From Pocillopora verrucosa (lineage: Eukaryota; Cnidaria; Anthozoa; Scleractinia; Pocilloporidae), in NCBI RefSeq assembly GCF_036669915.1, contig NC_089322.1:17911719-17975718 (forward strand): a DNA stretch of 64,000 bases, written 5' to 3'. Numbering within the stretch: the first letter of the stretch is position 1; every line of letters starts with the position of its first letter. A model generated the notes under the pieces. That model had not been told where the DNA came from and ran no database searches. It saw nothing but the letters and a program-made list of their open reading frames with translations. Positions 1 to 11,896 of the stretch are shown here, piece by piece. Position numbers and translations under genes: made by a program.

Positions 1-1267
1 TATGCTTGCAAAATCATTATGCTTTGAGAAGAAGGAAATAACACACCATGTGAAAAGTGATAATTTAATGTTCAGTGATTCAATGTATGATCTTTTGAAA
101 CAAGAGATCTACAGTGCCTCTTTTAAAATCATTCTAAATGTCAGTTGGTAACCAAATGAATATAAATGCATATGCCATCATTATAGCACACCTCTCTAAA
201 AAATACAAAAATTTCAGGAGTAATATAGTGCATATCTCTAGACATATTTTAACCCAATGTACATTTTGATGACTAATAACATTTAGTAAAACTAACTTAC
301 TAAGTAGATCCCAGTGGTAAGAAGGGTGATTTGTGTTATCTACTGGAGTATATATCTATTTCGTGTACAATGCAGGTACCTTTTACTAACGCTCAGTGTA
401 TCTGCTGTATAGCAAATTATCGGTTCTCAATATACATTTTTATGACCTGTAACAGGTATTAGTAATACATTTAGTAACATTAAATTATTAAGCAGGTCCC
501 AGTTGTCAGAAGGGTGATAAATGTTATCCATTGGATAAATCTCTCTCCAGTGTTCAGTGCAATGCTAACACTCACTGTATCTGCTGTGTAGCAAATTATC
601 TGTTCAATAGCCTTATTCTGACCTTTCCAACAGCTGGGCCCACATGTGTTTGATACAGGGTTAACAGCTATGCTTAATTTCTCTACTTACAAATGACTTT
701 CATGTACATGTTCAATAGTTTTCACTGTATTTTACTTCGAAAATAACGAAACTGTGCTTACCAAAAATGTGATTGGAATGATTGTGTTATTTTGTTTCAA
801 AGAAATAACCAATTTGGATCAGGCATCCGAGTGCTAAGCTGATAAAAACAGCAGTAATTGATTAATATTCTTCCACATGAAAGTACCTTGATGTCTAAAA
901 ATAAACATGAAATATATCCAGACACATGATTATATATAGTGCCAATAATAATTTCTCAAAATAGAAATGTAATGTACTTTGTACTTTTTAATTTGCATGG
1001 GTTTTTTTTTTCTTTCTTTTTTTTTTTTCAATCTATGCATCCAAACAAACAACTTAACCCCTTTTTTGGGATAATTTGGAGTAGAATATGTATATTCAGA
1101 CATGTGTTAAAAATAATTGTGACTAGTGAATGAAAAACATCTACATGACTTAGTTGGCAATGAAGGAGATTCTCATTCATTCTTTTTTTCTTTGAGTTTT
1201 GCATTTTTTTTTTTTATGTTAATCTGTTTCATGATTTATTTGATCTTTCAAATCCATGTCTTTACTT
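1..1267. other. non-coding 3' flank with a diverged tandem duplication
   Basis: I see no convincing gene here. Two diverged copies of a segment of roughly 175 bp lie side by side at about 261-433 and 434-612. Each contains a block of the type cagt(g/t)gt(a/c)agaagggtga followed by a shared tail ending in tgtagcaaattatc. The rest is AT-rich, with T-runs near 1000-1030 and 1180-1215. A TTTATT at 1235-1240 (AATAAA on the minus strand) could be the polyadenylation signal of the minus-strand gene that ends at 1500. Confidence 0.5.
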
Positions 1268-1473
1268 AACCCTTTAACTCCCAGATCATGTTTGTAATTC
1301 TTCTTACTGTCAACCATACAATTCTTATACTGATAGTTCAGAGAATTTAGTATTGGATCAACTAATTGTCCCCAAATTGATATTTTCCTTTGTTCTCATC
1401 ACTTTTCTGCTTGATATTGTATTGATATTGTAAGGAGAAATTCTGTCTTGGTCACTCATGGGAGTTAAAGGTT
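1268..1473. mobile_element. short inverted-repeat element, family A
   Basis: About 206 bp bounded by inverted ends (aaccctttaactccca at the left, tgggagttaaag at the right), the arrangement of a non-autonomous MITE. Related copies are at 17165-17374 and, in the other orientation, at 62574-62790 and in the interrupted block at 11176-11628. It falls between the stop codon and the probable poly(A) signal of the PDZ/death gene, so it is probably part of that 3' UTR. Confidence 0.65.
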
Positions 1474-1499
1474 GAGACCTTCTTGTCCTGCTCTTCTGA

Positions 1500-4400
1500 C
1501 TACACATCAGATTCTTTTTTGTGTGCTTTTTGGAATGCTTTAAAGCATTTTGAGCAACTTTTACTTTCTACCCAGTTTTGTAATATCTGTAAGATATCAT
1601 GGCGTTGCATGTCATCAAGAATATTCATTATCCTTTCAACAGTGGCATTATTTCCTTCTCTTTCACTCCAAACACGCAGGAGACTATCAGTTGGTTGATT
1701 GTTTAGGAGATTAATCTCACCTCTTGTAAACCCAAGGTGCTCACCAAAAATACGATAGTCATTAAAGAAGGGAGATTCTTTATCCAAACTTTGACACATT
1801 GTAAAGTATATTTTCCCAGGAATATTGTGAATAATTTGTTCCTGTTTGTCTGTCTTGGATATCTTCACGCATTTGCAGCAGACAGAAATATCTTGGGCTT
1901 TGCTTGGCACTTCCACAGTAGGTGCCAAAGGCAGACTGTTTACTTCATTGTATCCATTCTGGGAATCAGATGGCATTTGTTGAGTTGAGCAATTGACTGG
2001 CCTTTCTTGGTCAGGGGAAGCATTAAATTTTGCATCATTCAGGGTGCTGCTTGCACCTTGGACCTCCTCACACAAATCAACACTCTGTACTCCATCTGCT
2101 TGAGAGCTATTTGAAAAAGAAATTTGTGCTTCACTTTGGGATGTGGTAAGGATTCCTTTCTCCTCCTCCACTGGCCATGTGTACCTTTCTTTAGGAGAAG
2201 GCGAATTCTTTTCTTGTAGAAGGCCCAAGGGTTCTTCAATTGATAACACTACAGTGATCTGAGCTTTCTGAAGCATGGTTTTCATCTCTTCAAAAGAGAG
2301 CCCTTTAACTGGTTGTCTGTTGACAGCTGTTATCTTGCATCCAGGGCTGAGATATGGACACTTGGCCGCTGGTGTTTCTCCAGCTGCAATTTGCTTTATT
2401 ATTGGGCATGGTTGTTCTAGTTGATTCTGTGCAAAGAAATTGTGTACATCTGCTCTCAGCATATATGATAAGGGAAGGTACAGCCAGAGGGAATGGGGAA
2501 ATACAGTCTGAAACATGATGCTAGACCCCCTTCTAGGGTTCCACCACTATCAGAAAACCTGATTTTCAGCTCCCCTCCTTCCCCCTGTGAATACTTTATT
2601 CTCTTTCCCTTTGTTGAAATGTGTTGGAGCAGGAGTAAAATGTGTGGACATGAAGATGTGAAGAAATGTTTCATCTGGCATTTTATAATGATTTTCTAAA
2701 TCGGTTGTGATAAAATTAGACTGAAGTAGATGCATGTTTATATCATTATGAAATAAATGAATTGGTGATTATGGCCGGGAAAATGTTGATGTAGATGGAG
2801 AAAACACTGGAGAAGTATCAGAAAGATAGCATTTGATGTGGGATGATAGAAAAATTGGAGGAATAGATAGGAGGAAGCTGTAAAATTTGAAAATCGTGAC
2901 AAAATTAGTTCAGGATGAAATGAGATGTACATATGAAGAAAATGCATCATCCAAATAATTTTACGGTGAAAATTGCAGGTTTAATTACCTTGGCAAATAC
3001 AAACTTAAAACCGAGTGGCTCTTTTGAACTTTTCTTTTGTAACTCAGCTTGAAGTGGTCTCCAGTCTAAAATTGCTGGTGAGTCAATTGCAAGGCTGGTA
3101 AGGTGATCTTAAAAGGATAATGAGAACACCGTATTATTAAATGTTGAAGTAATAACTATGATATGGCTCCTAACTGGCTTACTGCCCAGGAGGAATAGAA
3201 TACCATTCCTTTAAAAAAATGTGCTTGCAACAGTTAAATGACCTGTGGATGAAATAAATATGAATAACTGACCCTAATTGCTGGCCACAAACTACAACTA
3301 AAAGGAAGTTTGAACAATTCCAGGCATCCATGTGATTTGCAACTGTGCCAGACTATACTTCAAGATATGTTTGCAGTTGAGTGAAAGTCCATTTTTCTGT
3401 AATGAAGTTCCTGAATTTTTTGGTTTGTCTTCAGCAGAATGAACAGGTTTGTGAACTTCATCAATATTTTCAGGTTATAGGAAACAGGAAGTGGGTTTAA
3501 ACTCAATGCTTCAGGAAATTCTACATTTCCATGAAAGTATTTAATCAATATATGGAACATTAATCTTTGTAAAAGGGAAACATACCATTCTGTCTCCATT
3601 GCCTCCGTTGAATAGTTACTTTGATCTGCTTTTGAAGGTTCAGTTGGTGGACAATTTTCTGTAGTCCTTCATATGTTTCATTCTCAAGTTTACGTTCATT
3701 GATGGAAATGACAATGTCTCCATATTTCAATTTTTTGTGGTTGAAGTCTGGTAGCTTGATGTTGTTCACCAATGCATATGTTTTTTTACCATCCTGGAAG
3801 TCCTGAAAAATATTCAACAAACACATTAGCCACTCCAATTCTGGGAATCTAAATACCATCTCTTTGCAATAAACTGAGGATTAAAGTTGAATGTGTGTGC
3901 ATGTGTTGAGGAGGGGGGGGGGGGGGGAGGTGAATATCTTTTCACTTGCACAATTTCCTGTTTTGCTTACTTAAGACCCTTTCTTTCTAAACCGTTTCTC
4001 CCATCAGTATCACCCCTAAAACCAATAATGAGGTTATGAGAATAAAGGAAATGATCACCAACAAAAGAAGCTCTTGATTGTTAGGCAAATTCTCTTTGTC
4101 AGTACCATAGGAAATATGTAGAGAACAGTATAGAGGAAATGTATACTGATGATAGGACGTAAAGGGTTAAGTTGGGTAATGTGAAAGGAAGAATAACTAA
4201 TACCCCTATTGGGCTTATGCTTGTTGTCAAGGAAAATAAATTGATGCAATAAGGTTAATTTATGTCAAATAAATGTGGATATTTTGATGTGGGACATAGA
4301 GACAGGGCATCAGACCTTTATAATCTTATAAATTTTTATGTGAGTGTCTTTTAAGAAAAAGTCTCAAAAAATTTAAGGAGAGGTTAGCTAGGATTCTTGA

Positions 4401-6084
4401 GTGAATCCAGAGAGATTAAAAAAAAGGGAGGGAGGGAGGGAACAAACATTGAGCTCAATATCATTACAGACAAAAAAACAAAATATTTAAAATCACAGAG
4501 AAGAAGCTTGTGTGGCCTCTCCAAATTCAGCATGAACTGGATGTGGTACTTACAGGGTAAAAGATGTTGAGAGAAAATGCAGCTGAGAATGGAAGCCTCT
4601 TGACTCTGACTTTAATATCAATTGCAACTTGGTTTGGGTCCCAGAGATAAAATTCTTGTTGTTCTAATGGCTTTCTTATAGTAACACTCAGAACACTTTG
4701 GCAATTTTTCAACTTTTCCAAAAAGGATGTGTCATAGCTCATAGTACTTGAACCATTGATGGATGTTATCCAGTCTCCAGGTTCCAAGATGTTAACTGCA
4801 TTGCTGTTGTTTTCTATTTCTTTCACAATCCAGTACAGGTAAGCTGGATCCCTGTCTGCATCCTATAAATAAAGAGGAAACATGTGCTAAGGTTGAACAA
4901 GAGTGCTGTAATTCTACTAATAATGTACATAAAAAAATTATGCATGCCTAATTGGCTGAAAAAGAGTGCATTTTTCATGTAACACAAATGCAAATTTGGA
5001 ACATGAGTGCAAAGTTTTAGCAATGGTGCAAAGTTGAAACATGAGTGCAAAGTTGTAGCACAAGTGCAAATTGCAAATAACACACTGCTAAAATTTTGTC
5101 TTGACTTACTCTGATGTGTTTTTCATATAAATTATTAACAGGTAACAAAATGATTTCTCATGCAATTGGATGTAAATAAGGACTTCTAATTTTTCAAGTG
5201 CATGTGCAATTTGATGTTTTGAAAAATTTACAAATGCTTATTAACACAAAATTACTTGAGAATAATGTCATACCTTATCAATAATTTACATGAAAAAAGC
5301 ATCACAGATAGTTGAGACAGGCACAATTTTGACAGTGCAAACCTATTTTTAATTTGCATTCATGTTACAACTTTGTGTTACATGACAAATACAGTAATTT
5401 CCAACCAATCAGAAGCATGCGATCTTTCCATTTATAGTATTATTTTGATAAATTTTACAAATTCCCAGATGTGCCTTACATGTTAGATCATGATAACAAC
5501 TACTTGATAAAATTGATCATTCTAATTACCTATTTGCTAGATAATGTAGTGTGGATATCATAAATTAACTCAGGGAATTAATTCAGTCTTGTCACTCAGA
5601 ATTTCATAATTAATTTAAAGACGATTCGTTGTCAACGCGAAATCTAAATTTCTCGGAGATTGTATTTCTAATCAGGATACATTAGTTGAAAAGCGCGGAA
5701 ATAACAATTTTGAAGTGGCGCCCTTTCTTATTACCCTCAGGAAAGCAAAAGAAATCTATGTTTCACCATGAAAGAAATATAACCACGAAGATTGCACTAT
5801 TTGATAATCACATTCGCTATGTTGCAATATGACCATCCTAGCTATTGGCGCTTTTTTCGTTTACAAATAAATATAGCAATCCGATGTGCTCGTGAAATAG
5901 AATTTATTTAAAGTATGCAGAAATAAATTCCGGAAGCCCATTTAATTTGCCGGAACAACTTTGTGTTTCAATAAAAATGCTTTGAACTGACTCGTTCCTT
6001 TGAAAAAAACAAAAACAACGAAAAAACGAATAAATCGGAAGGAAAGCCTACCTCGTAAACTTTATTGAGGCGAGATGGATGCAT
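1500..6084 (-). CDS. three-PDZ plus death-domain adaptor-like protein
   Basis: Minus-strand gene of five coding exons: 6084-6052, 4862-4554, 3802-3586, 3107-2989 and 2426-1500. All junctions are GT-AG and the phases close to 534 residues. The start is the ATG at 6084, an 11-residue exon whose donor joins in phase to exon 2. PDZ-like domains cover about residues 10-80 (GDWITSINGSS), 85-190 (GDIVISINERKL) and 215-300 (PLGFKFV at the carboxylate-loop position, then GCKITAVNRQPV). A serine-rich linker follows, then a death domain at about 431-513 (FGEHLGFTRGEINLL, later LLRVWSEREGNNATVERI), then a lysine-rich tail. Death domains bind other death domains in apoptosis and innate signalling; PDZ domains bind C-terminal tails, often of membrane proteins. 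A scaffold linking membrane proteins to death-fold signalling is an inference. I cannot name a vertebrate orthologue. The first PDZ is the least typical. Confidence 0.85.
3908..3927. repeat. poly-G run
   Basis: A pure G tract of about 18 bases in the intron between coding exons 2 and 3 of the PDZ/death gene. Similar runs recur at about 10594, 24459, 26463, 27018 and 42262, so the length here may be unreliable in an assembly. Confidence 0.6.
3976..4171 (-). mobile_element. short element, family B, reverse orientation
   Basis: About 195 bp matching, in reverse, the repeats at 8429, 16535, 17709 and 20934. The shared core includes tatggagaa, tcatttcctttattctcat and gtgatattgtaaggagaaat. Its ends are versions of aaccctttaa and ttaaagggtt, that is, short inverted termini. 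It sits in an intron of the PDZ/death gene and carries no coding sequence. Confidence 0.6.
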
Positions 6085-7322
6085 TCTAGTGAAACCAAAT
6101 ATGGAATGGTTTGGCGAGTTCAAAAGAAGCCCTCCCCTATCTCAGATTAGGATTTATTTCGGAAGTGATGCAAGCATCTTTTTTAGAAAAAGCTGGCAGG
6201 TCTGGTGTTGCCATCAGATTCCTGGCAATTACAATACAAAAGTGCGCAATCGGTAGGTCTTTAATAATCATCGAAAAAAGATTTACGAAAAGAAAAATTA
6301 ACTATCTACTTCGAAACAATTCAACAATTCAGTTGTCTGCGTAGAGAGACTTACCGCTTTCACTGAAATTGAACAACCCAAGGGACTATTCCCTTTTGTA
6401 GGGTACATCTCGCGTGTCATTTTTGGGCCATACGTTGTAAGATCGGGCCAGTACTGGGAATTGTGTATGCGAGCTAAACTTGTTTGTTCCATGTTTCACG
6501 TTAAATTATTCAGTAGAATTTTGTTTGCTGACAGGAATGTGCTTCGCTGTTTGCAGAATTCTGTTACGGACCAGTGACTCGCGCGATGATTGGTAAATTT
6601 AAACTCGTGATCGCCGCATGCTTCACTTTTAGTTCATGCGCCTTTAAAGTAACAAACTGTCCTGCTGAGAGTACCAAAGGCATGTAAACATATTAATGTA
6701 ACCTCGATCGCAAAATTCTCCAATGTTCAGAATAACTTTCTTAGGACGTGTTACTTTGATGATTTTGTCTTTTCTTCATTTACTGTGACTGCAAAGCAAT
6801 ATCTAGGGGTTCAACCGAACGCCTGTTGTTTGGAATCGTCACGCAACATCCTTTCTGGAGCGGAAGGGGAATCCCCGCACTTAAATACTTTTGAATGTAA
6901 ATAAGTCCTTAACTCGCATTATGCGCTTCGAATATTTCAATAAATAAATATTTTTCGAACCCTATAGGTAGCATACAGAACTACCTTCGGTATATTTAAT
7001 TTACTTTCCCCGACGGAAAAAGAGAAAAAAAATCCCGCAGCTACCCCTCCCTCTCCTCCCACACGCCCACGTTCCTCCACAGGCCCCCCAACCACGTTGG
7101 TTGTACAACAGTATTAGTGTTAGCTGTCTATGGACGCCTTTAGATGAGATAGAGAGAAAGAAATATCTCTTTTCAAAAGACAAATATTCCTTTTTTAAAA
7201 TTTTTTGGTTGAGATACATTCAAATATGTAAAATTTCAAACTTTATCCAAGATTTCTATGGTTAACAATAAAGGTAGGGTGGAGATCTGTGGTTCATTTT
7301 CTATCGGCCATTTTCAGTGGAA
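6085..7322. promoter_or_regulatory. shared divergent intergenic region
   Basis: These 1.2 kb separate the minus-strand PDZ/death gene (start 6084) from the plus-strand PLP enzyme (start 7323), so both promoters and 5' UTRs should lie here. I see no clear TATA box or other site I can defend. Short open frames between 6065 and 6492 look non-conserved. A C-rich patch lies at about 7035-7095. Confidence 0.45.
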
Positions 7323-10300
7323 ATGCTCGTTTCGTGGAGAGATATTGAACGAGCCAGGGATACTATCAAGGGGTGTGGTGTGGTTGTCAGGACACCTTTA
7401 CTCCGAAATGTGGAACAGAGGTTTGGTTTTGATGACCAATTCAAACTGCATTTGAAAATGGAGAACATGCAGAATACCGGTACGGTTAAAGAATTAGAAG
7501 GAAGGGGCGATTAATTATCGGGTTCGGGGACGATTTTCCTACGGTATTTCGGTTGTCTTTTACAGACGCCTCATAGGGGTTTTCTTAGACCCTGTTTTGT
7601 GGTAATCAATATCCTTTTCGATTTCCTTGTTTGTGTGCATTGTAATGTTTACTTAATTTGTTACAGGATCATTTAAAATACGTGGTGTTGTGAACCAGTT
7701 TGCCAACATCCCCTCTGTGATCACCGAGAATAAGAAAAGTCTTGTTTCGATGTCTGCTGGAAATTATGGAAAGGCATTTGCTTTGGCGACAAAGGAACAA
7801 AACCTTCCAGCAATTCTGTGTATGCCTGAAACTGCTCCCATTAATAGAGCAAAACTTATTGAGGTACAAATTTAACCCTTTAACTCACAAAAGTGATTAA
7901 CTTGTAACTTCTCCCTACAACCAAACAGGTAATGAGATTACTCAAACTTATCAGGTACCATAATTATACTAAAAACATCTGTTCACTTCAGTGTCGGCGC
8001 AGGCCACTGGTGGATATTTACCTTGCTACTTTGCAGCTTGGTAAATATCCAGTTATTAACACCTTTACTTTGATGATATCCACTGGTGGATATTTACCTT
8101 GCTACTTTGCAGCTTGGTAAATATCCAGTTATTAACACCTTTACTTTGTTGAACAGTTGTTAAATATTGCAGATATATACAAAAAAGCAAGGAAAACCTA
8201 CTGAAGGTAAATTTTTCATGCTGATTTACAGAGTTTCGGTGTGAAAGTGGAAAGAATACCCACGAGTGAAATACAAGATGCTGTTGATCTTCATGTTGCT
8301 GAAGATGGAATGCACTTTCTTCATCCATTTGATGATCTTCATCTTATTTCTGGTTTTGCCAGGTATTATCTGTTTTGCAAACAATAACTTATGTGTAATT
8401 ATAATGATGATGATATTGATCTCGATATTAACCCTTTACACCCTAAGATCAATATTCATGTTCTCCATACTGTTCTCTATACATTTCCTTAGGTGCTTAC
8501 AAGGAGAATTTGTTTAACAATCAAGAGCTTCTTTAATCGGTGATCATTTCCTTTATTCTCATGACCTTTATGTTTGATCTAGGGGTGATATTGTAAGGAG
8601 AAATTGGCCATTTCCAAATTACCTCTGGCCTCTTTTTCAAAACAAGGACTGGTGCTCAACCACTTGTATGAAAATGAGTTTAAATTGCACATGAATTTAA
8701 CTTACTAGTTATAGTTCTCACTAGAGCTACCCCCGCCCTACAGTACCATTTTCTTTTTTTTTTTTTGAGTTGGGCTTGTTGTTTACAGTTGTGTAGTTAT
8801 GACCATTTGCGGGAAAAACGTTGATACCTTGCGGCCGTGCAAGCGATCAAATCGAGATTTTTTTTGGTTACGATCAACCGAAAACACCTACATTCTCTCT
8901 TCTCCAGTCTTCCTCTATACTAGGACAAATCTCGTGTCAAAGACGCCGATCCTAAAAGTCCTTGCGCGCGTGTCTTTTTACTGGCAGCCCATGACCATTT
9001 GCAGGAAAAACGTTGATACCTTGCAGCCGTGCAAGCGATCAAATCGAGATTTTTTCTGGTTATGATCTACCAAAAATACCCACATTCCCTCTTCTCCAGT
9101 CTTCCTCTATATTACGCGGGGAGTCCTAAGGTGCCTCCTTGGGTTTTTGGCCCTCTGGGGCCAAAAACCCTGCCGGGGCAATTATCATATGAAAGGATGA
9201 GCACCATGACTTGCTTTAAAAAAGAAGGCAAAGATAATTTGGAAATGGCCCATTAGATACAAGTCACTCTGAGGGATCAAAGGGTTAAAATGCTCCAATG
9301 TATTTCACAACACTTTACATAGGACTTTTGCTAGACTACACTGAGCCCCTGTATGAAGATCTTCAAAACTAGTAGCATTACAACTATTTTAAAGGAGCTA
9401 AGGCAGGGCTAAAAATTGGTAGTTGCACGGTTGCCAGTGGCAAGTTAAAACTGACCAAAAGTTAATGTTTGAACCCCCTATGTGCAACTATGCTACAGAA
9501 TTTTGAAAAGTTGCAATGTAAATTATGTGAAGTACAAAGTTAAAAATAAAACTCAATATGTAGTTTAATTGGACTACCTTTCTCTTCATTTCTTTGCCTG
9601 GACTCTAAGATCACCCATTTTAGCGAACTTTTTAGTTCTGAAATGGAAATTCTGAGCTGTTTTAATAATGATTTCACGAGCTTGTTCTTTGCTTTTAGTT
9701 AACACTCTGTTTAAAGCCCTGGGGCATTTATTCAAGTTTTTCATTTTAAACTAGAGGAAATCAAGGGCTGCTTCATTTTGGGATGGGCCACTAAGAATTC
9801 AAGGAAACTGGCCAGACTGGCCACCAAGCACTGGAGTTAATTTTTAGCCCTGGCTAAGGTTCCTTTTTACATTTCATATCCTATTACTGAGGCCTATAGT
9901 TAGTTTGCACTTTATACACAAAAAACTATTTAGCGTAGCTCTTGAGATCCTGGAGGACATTCCAGAACCTGATGTAGTGGTTGTTTGTTGTGGGGGTGGA
10001 GGTCTCCTCTCAGGGGTTGCAGCAGGCATCAAGCTCAAAGGAAAGAAGAAGACCAGGATTTTTGGAGTGGAGCCTGAAGGAGGTGAATGTTTTGTGATGA
10101 TCAAATATATCTTGATTGTGGTCTATTTTAACATTTTTGTGGCCTACAGAGTAGGCATAATTTAGAGAGCAAGTGCTCAGTAATTTCTTGGTGAAAATTA
10201 TATCTGCTATCTTTGATCTTTACAGCAAGGGGGGAGGGACAGTCAAAAGAAAGGAGGGGGGAAGGGATGGGGCATGGAAATTCACTAACCTTTCCCTATC

Positions 10301-11896
10301 CTCTTCCCCCACCATCCATTCTAACTCTCCATCAAACATGGCTGATTGAATTTAATGAGCATGAGCTTATAATATTAACTTACCCTAATAAGACACCTGC
10401 TTTGCGGACTGACATTTTTATTTTTCATTAATTAAATATAGTTTGTTTGCTTGTGTTTTGCAGCTCCAACAATGTATCTGAGTAAACAGCAAGGTCATGC
10501 TGTCAGTGTGAAATCTGTTAACACTATTGCTGCTGGATTAGCCCCACCCTATGCTGGTGAGAAAGAGTTGTAAGAGGGTTGTAAAGGTGGGAGGGGGGGG
10601 GGGTTGGGGTCCTGATTTTGTATGGCACAAACTTTACAAAAATTCATTCATCACTTCTCCTTTACACAGAATTTTATGTGCCACAAATTTAAAAGGGAAA
10701 ACTTCAAATCTCTCTTCTTGTGAATGAGGTTTCAGGGAAATCTTAAACTTGTCACAACATGAAAGGGTGCCTCATCTCTCTTGCTGGTTCATAAAGTCAC
10801 AAATCACCCTCCCCTTTCTGTAAAATTCAGGTATCACACAAAAACCCCTTGCCACCCTCTTCTAAAATGGAAGAACTATTGGCAGTTGTTGCATGTTTTG
10901 GTTGTTCACATATGGTGGTAATCTTAGAGAGGTCAATATTATTTCATTTAAATGATCTAATGTCATTTGTTACTAACAATAACTATGAACATATTGATAC
11001 TTTCTGCAGGAAAGAAAACTTTTCAACATGTGAAGGAGTATGTTGAGGACATTGTTCTTGTGACAGATGAGGAAATAAAGAGGTTGGCTAATTTGTCTGT
11101 GTAGCGATAACTTATTTTTCCATACCTAAATTCCACCTGTTAGTTCTGAGCAGTGCAGCTCCAGGGTATGTTTTCTTTAATCCTTTAACTCCTATGAGTG
11201 ACCAATGCTGACTTTCTCCTCATGATATTGATACAATATCAAGCAGACAAGTAAGGGGGTTATTGAAGGGGGTAAGTTGCTGAAGAAACTGTGGTGCTGT
11301 ATCAGTGGGAGAGTGTAACAGGGTGATTTAGTATAATCAACTGAGTTGATAATGTTAATTGTCCACCATTAAGAATAAAAAGCTGATGTTTTGAGTATTG
11401 GTCCTGTCTTTTGCTCTGACCAAGGGCTAAGGCTTGAAACATCAGCTTTGTAACTCTTTATGGTGGCCAATTTACGTTATCAACTCAGTTGATAGGACTA
11501 TATTACTGAGAGTATTATTACTAGTGGTTAATTCAATTTAAAATTCTTGAAACTAACTTCTTAAGAGTTGTATGGAGGACGGTGAGGAGAATTACTAATG
11601 AGATCTTTGGATTAAAAGGGTTAAATTTTTCTCTTCCAGTAGGGACCAAAAGTATTCATTCCTTTTTGGGGACAAGATGTGCTGACTTGTTTTGTCTCTT
11701 TTGATCCTTTTACAGGGCAGTGAAGACTTTTTACCAGGCTGGGTTAGTTGTTGAACCATCTGGTGCTGCAGCATTTGCAGCTCTACAAGCAAACAAAATT
11801 CCTGATTTGTCAGAAGGGAGTAATGTTGTTGCTATAGTGACAGGAGGAAATGTCACACCAGAAGAACTATGTGATTTGATGAATTGTAATTATTGA
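7323..11896 (+). CDS. PLP-dependent serine racemase / threonine dehydratase family enzyme
   Basis: Seven exons: 7323-7479, 7667-7863, 8232-8362, 9934-10082, 10464-10556, 11010-11082 and 11716-11896. The phases close to 326 residues, against about 340 for animal serine racemase. The first in-frame ATG is 7323, with stops upstream. Fold-type II signatures are clear. SFKIRG around residue 56 carries the lysine that forms the internal aldimine with PLP. SAGNYG is the substrate loop, GGGGLLSG the phosphate-binding loop, and VTGGN lies near the C terminus. The reaction should be racemisation or alpha,beta-elimination of serine or threonine in the cytosol. The loop reads Ser-Ala-Gly-Asn where serine racemase has Ser-Ser-Gly-Asn; the second serine is the proton donor for D-serine formation, so a dehydratase is the better guess. 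The exon 6 donor (gttggc) is weak. AATAAA is at 12225-12230. Confidence 0.88.
7873..7955. repeat. partial copy of short element, family D
   Basis: About 80 bp beginning aaccctttaactcac and running through ctccctacaac, matching the left part of the longer copy at 19554-19760. It lies in intron 2 of the PLP enzyme gene, just after its donor. Confidence 0.45.
8004..8148. repeat. two tandem copies of a 69-bp palindromic unit
   Basis: Two nearly identical units (about 8004-8072 and 8080-8148). Each begins ccactggtggatatttacc and contains the reverse complement of ggatatttacc (ggtaaatatcc) 20 bases later, so each can fold into a stem. They lie in intron 2 of the PLP enzyme gene. The near-identity suggests a recent local duplication. 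Confidence 0.75.
8429..9288. mobile_element. family B element split by a nested inverted-repeat element
   Basis: A family B repeat starts at 8429 (attaaccctttaca), runs to aaggagaaatt near 8605, and resumes at about 9250 (tagatacaagtcactc) to end in aaagggttaaa. The 640-bp insert has inverted ends of about 40 bp: ggccatttccaaatta at the left and its near reverse complement taatttggaaatggcc at the right. Inside, a segment starting gaccatttgc(g/a)ggaaaaacg is present twice (8798-8880 and 8991-9073). No transposase frame is visible. All of it is intron 3 of the PLP enzyme gene. Confidence 0.7.
11176..11628. mobile_element. family A element (reverse) interrupted by a family C fold-back repeat
   Basis: The outer parts (11176-11257 and about 11511-11628) match family A in reverse. 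Between them, about 11259-11510, lies a fold-back repeat with arms sharing atcaactgagttgat / atcaactcagttgat and aaagctgatgttt / aaacatcagcttt. A second family C copy is at 20559-20790 in SEC13. Both family C copies start with gttattg(a/g)agggggtaag. The block is intronic, before the last exon of the PLP enzyme. Confidence 0.6.

Noticed and set aside
9934-10082. A missing small exon in the PLP enzyme before exon 4
   Set aside because: At first a GQGT-like segment seemed absent, but aligning GFASVALE with the family's GQGTIALE shows equal length and a clean phase, so no exon is missing.
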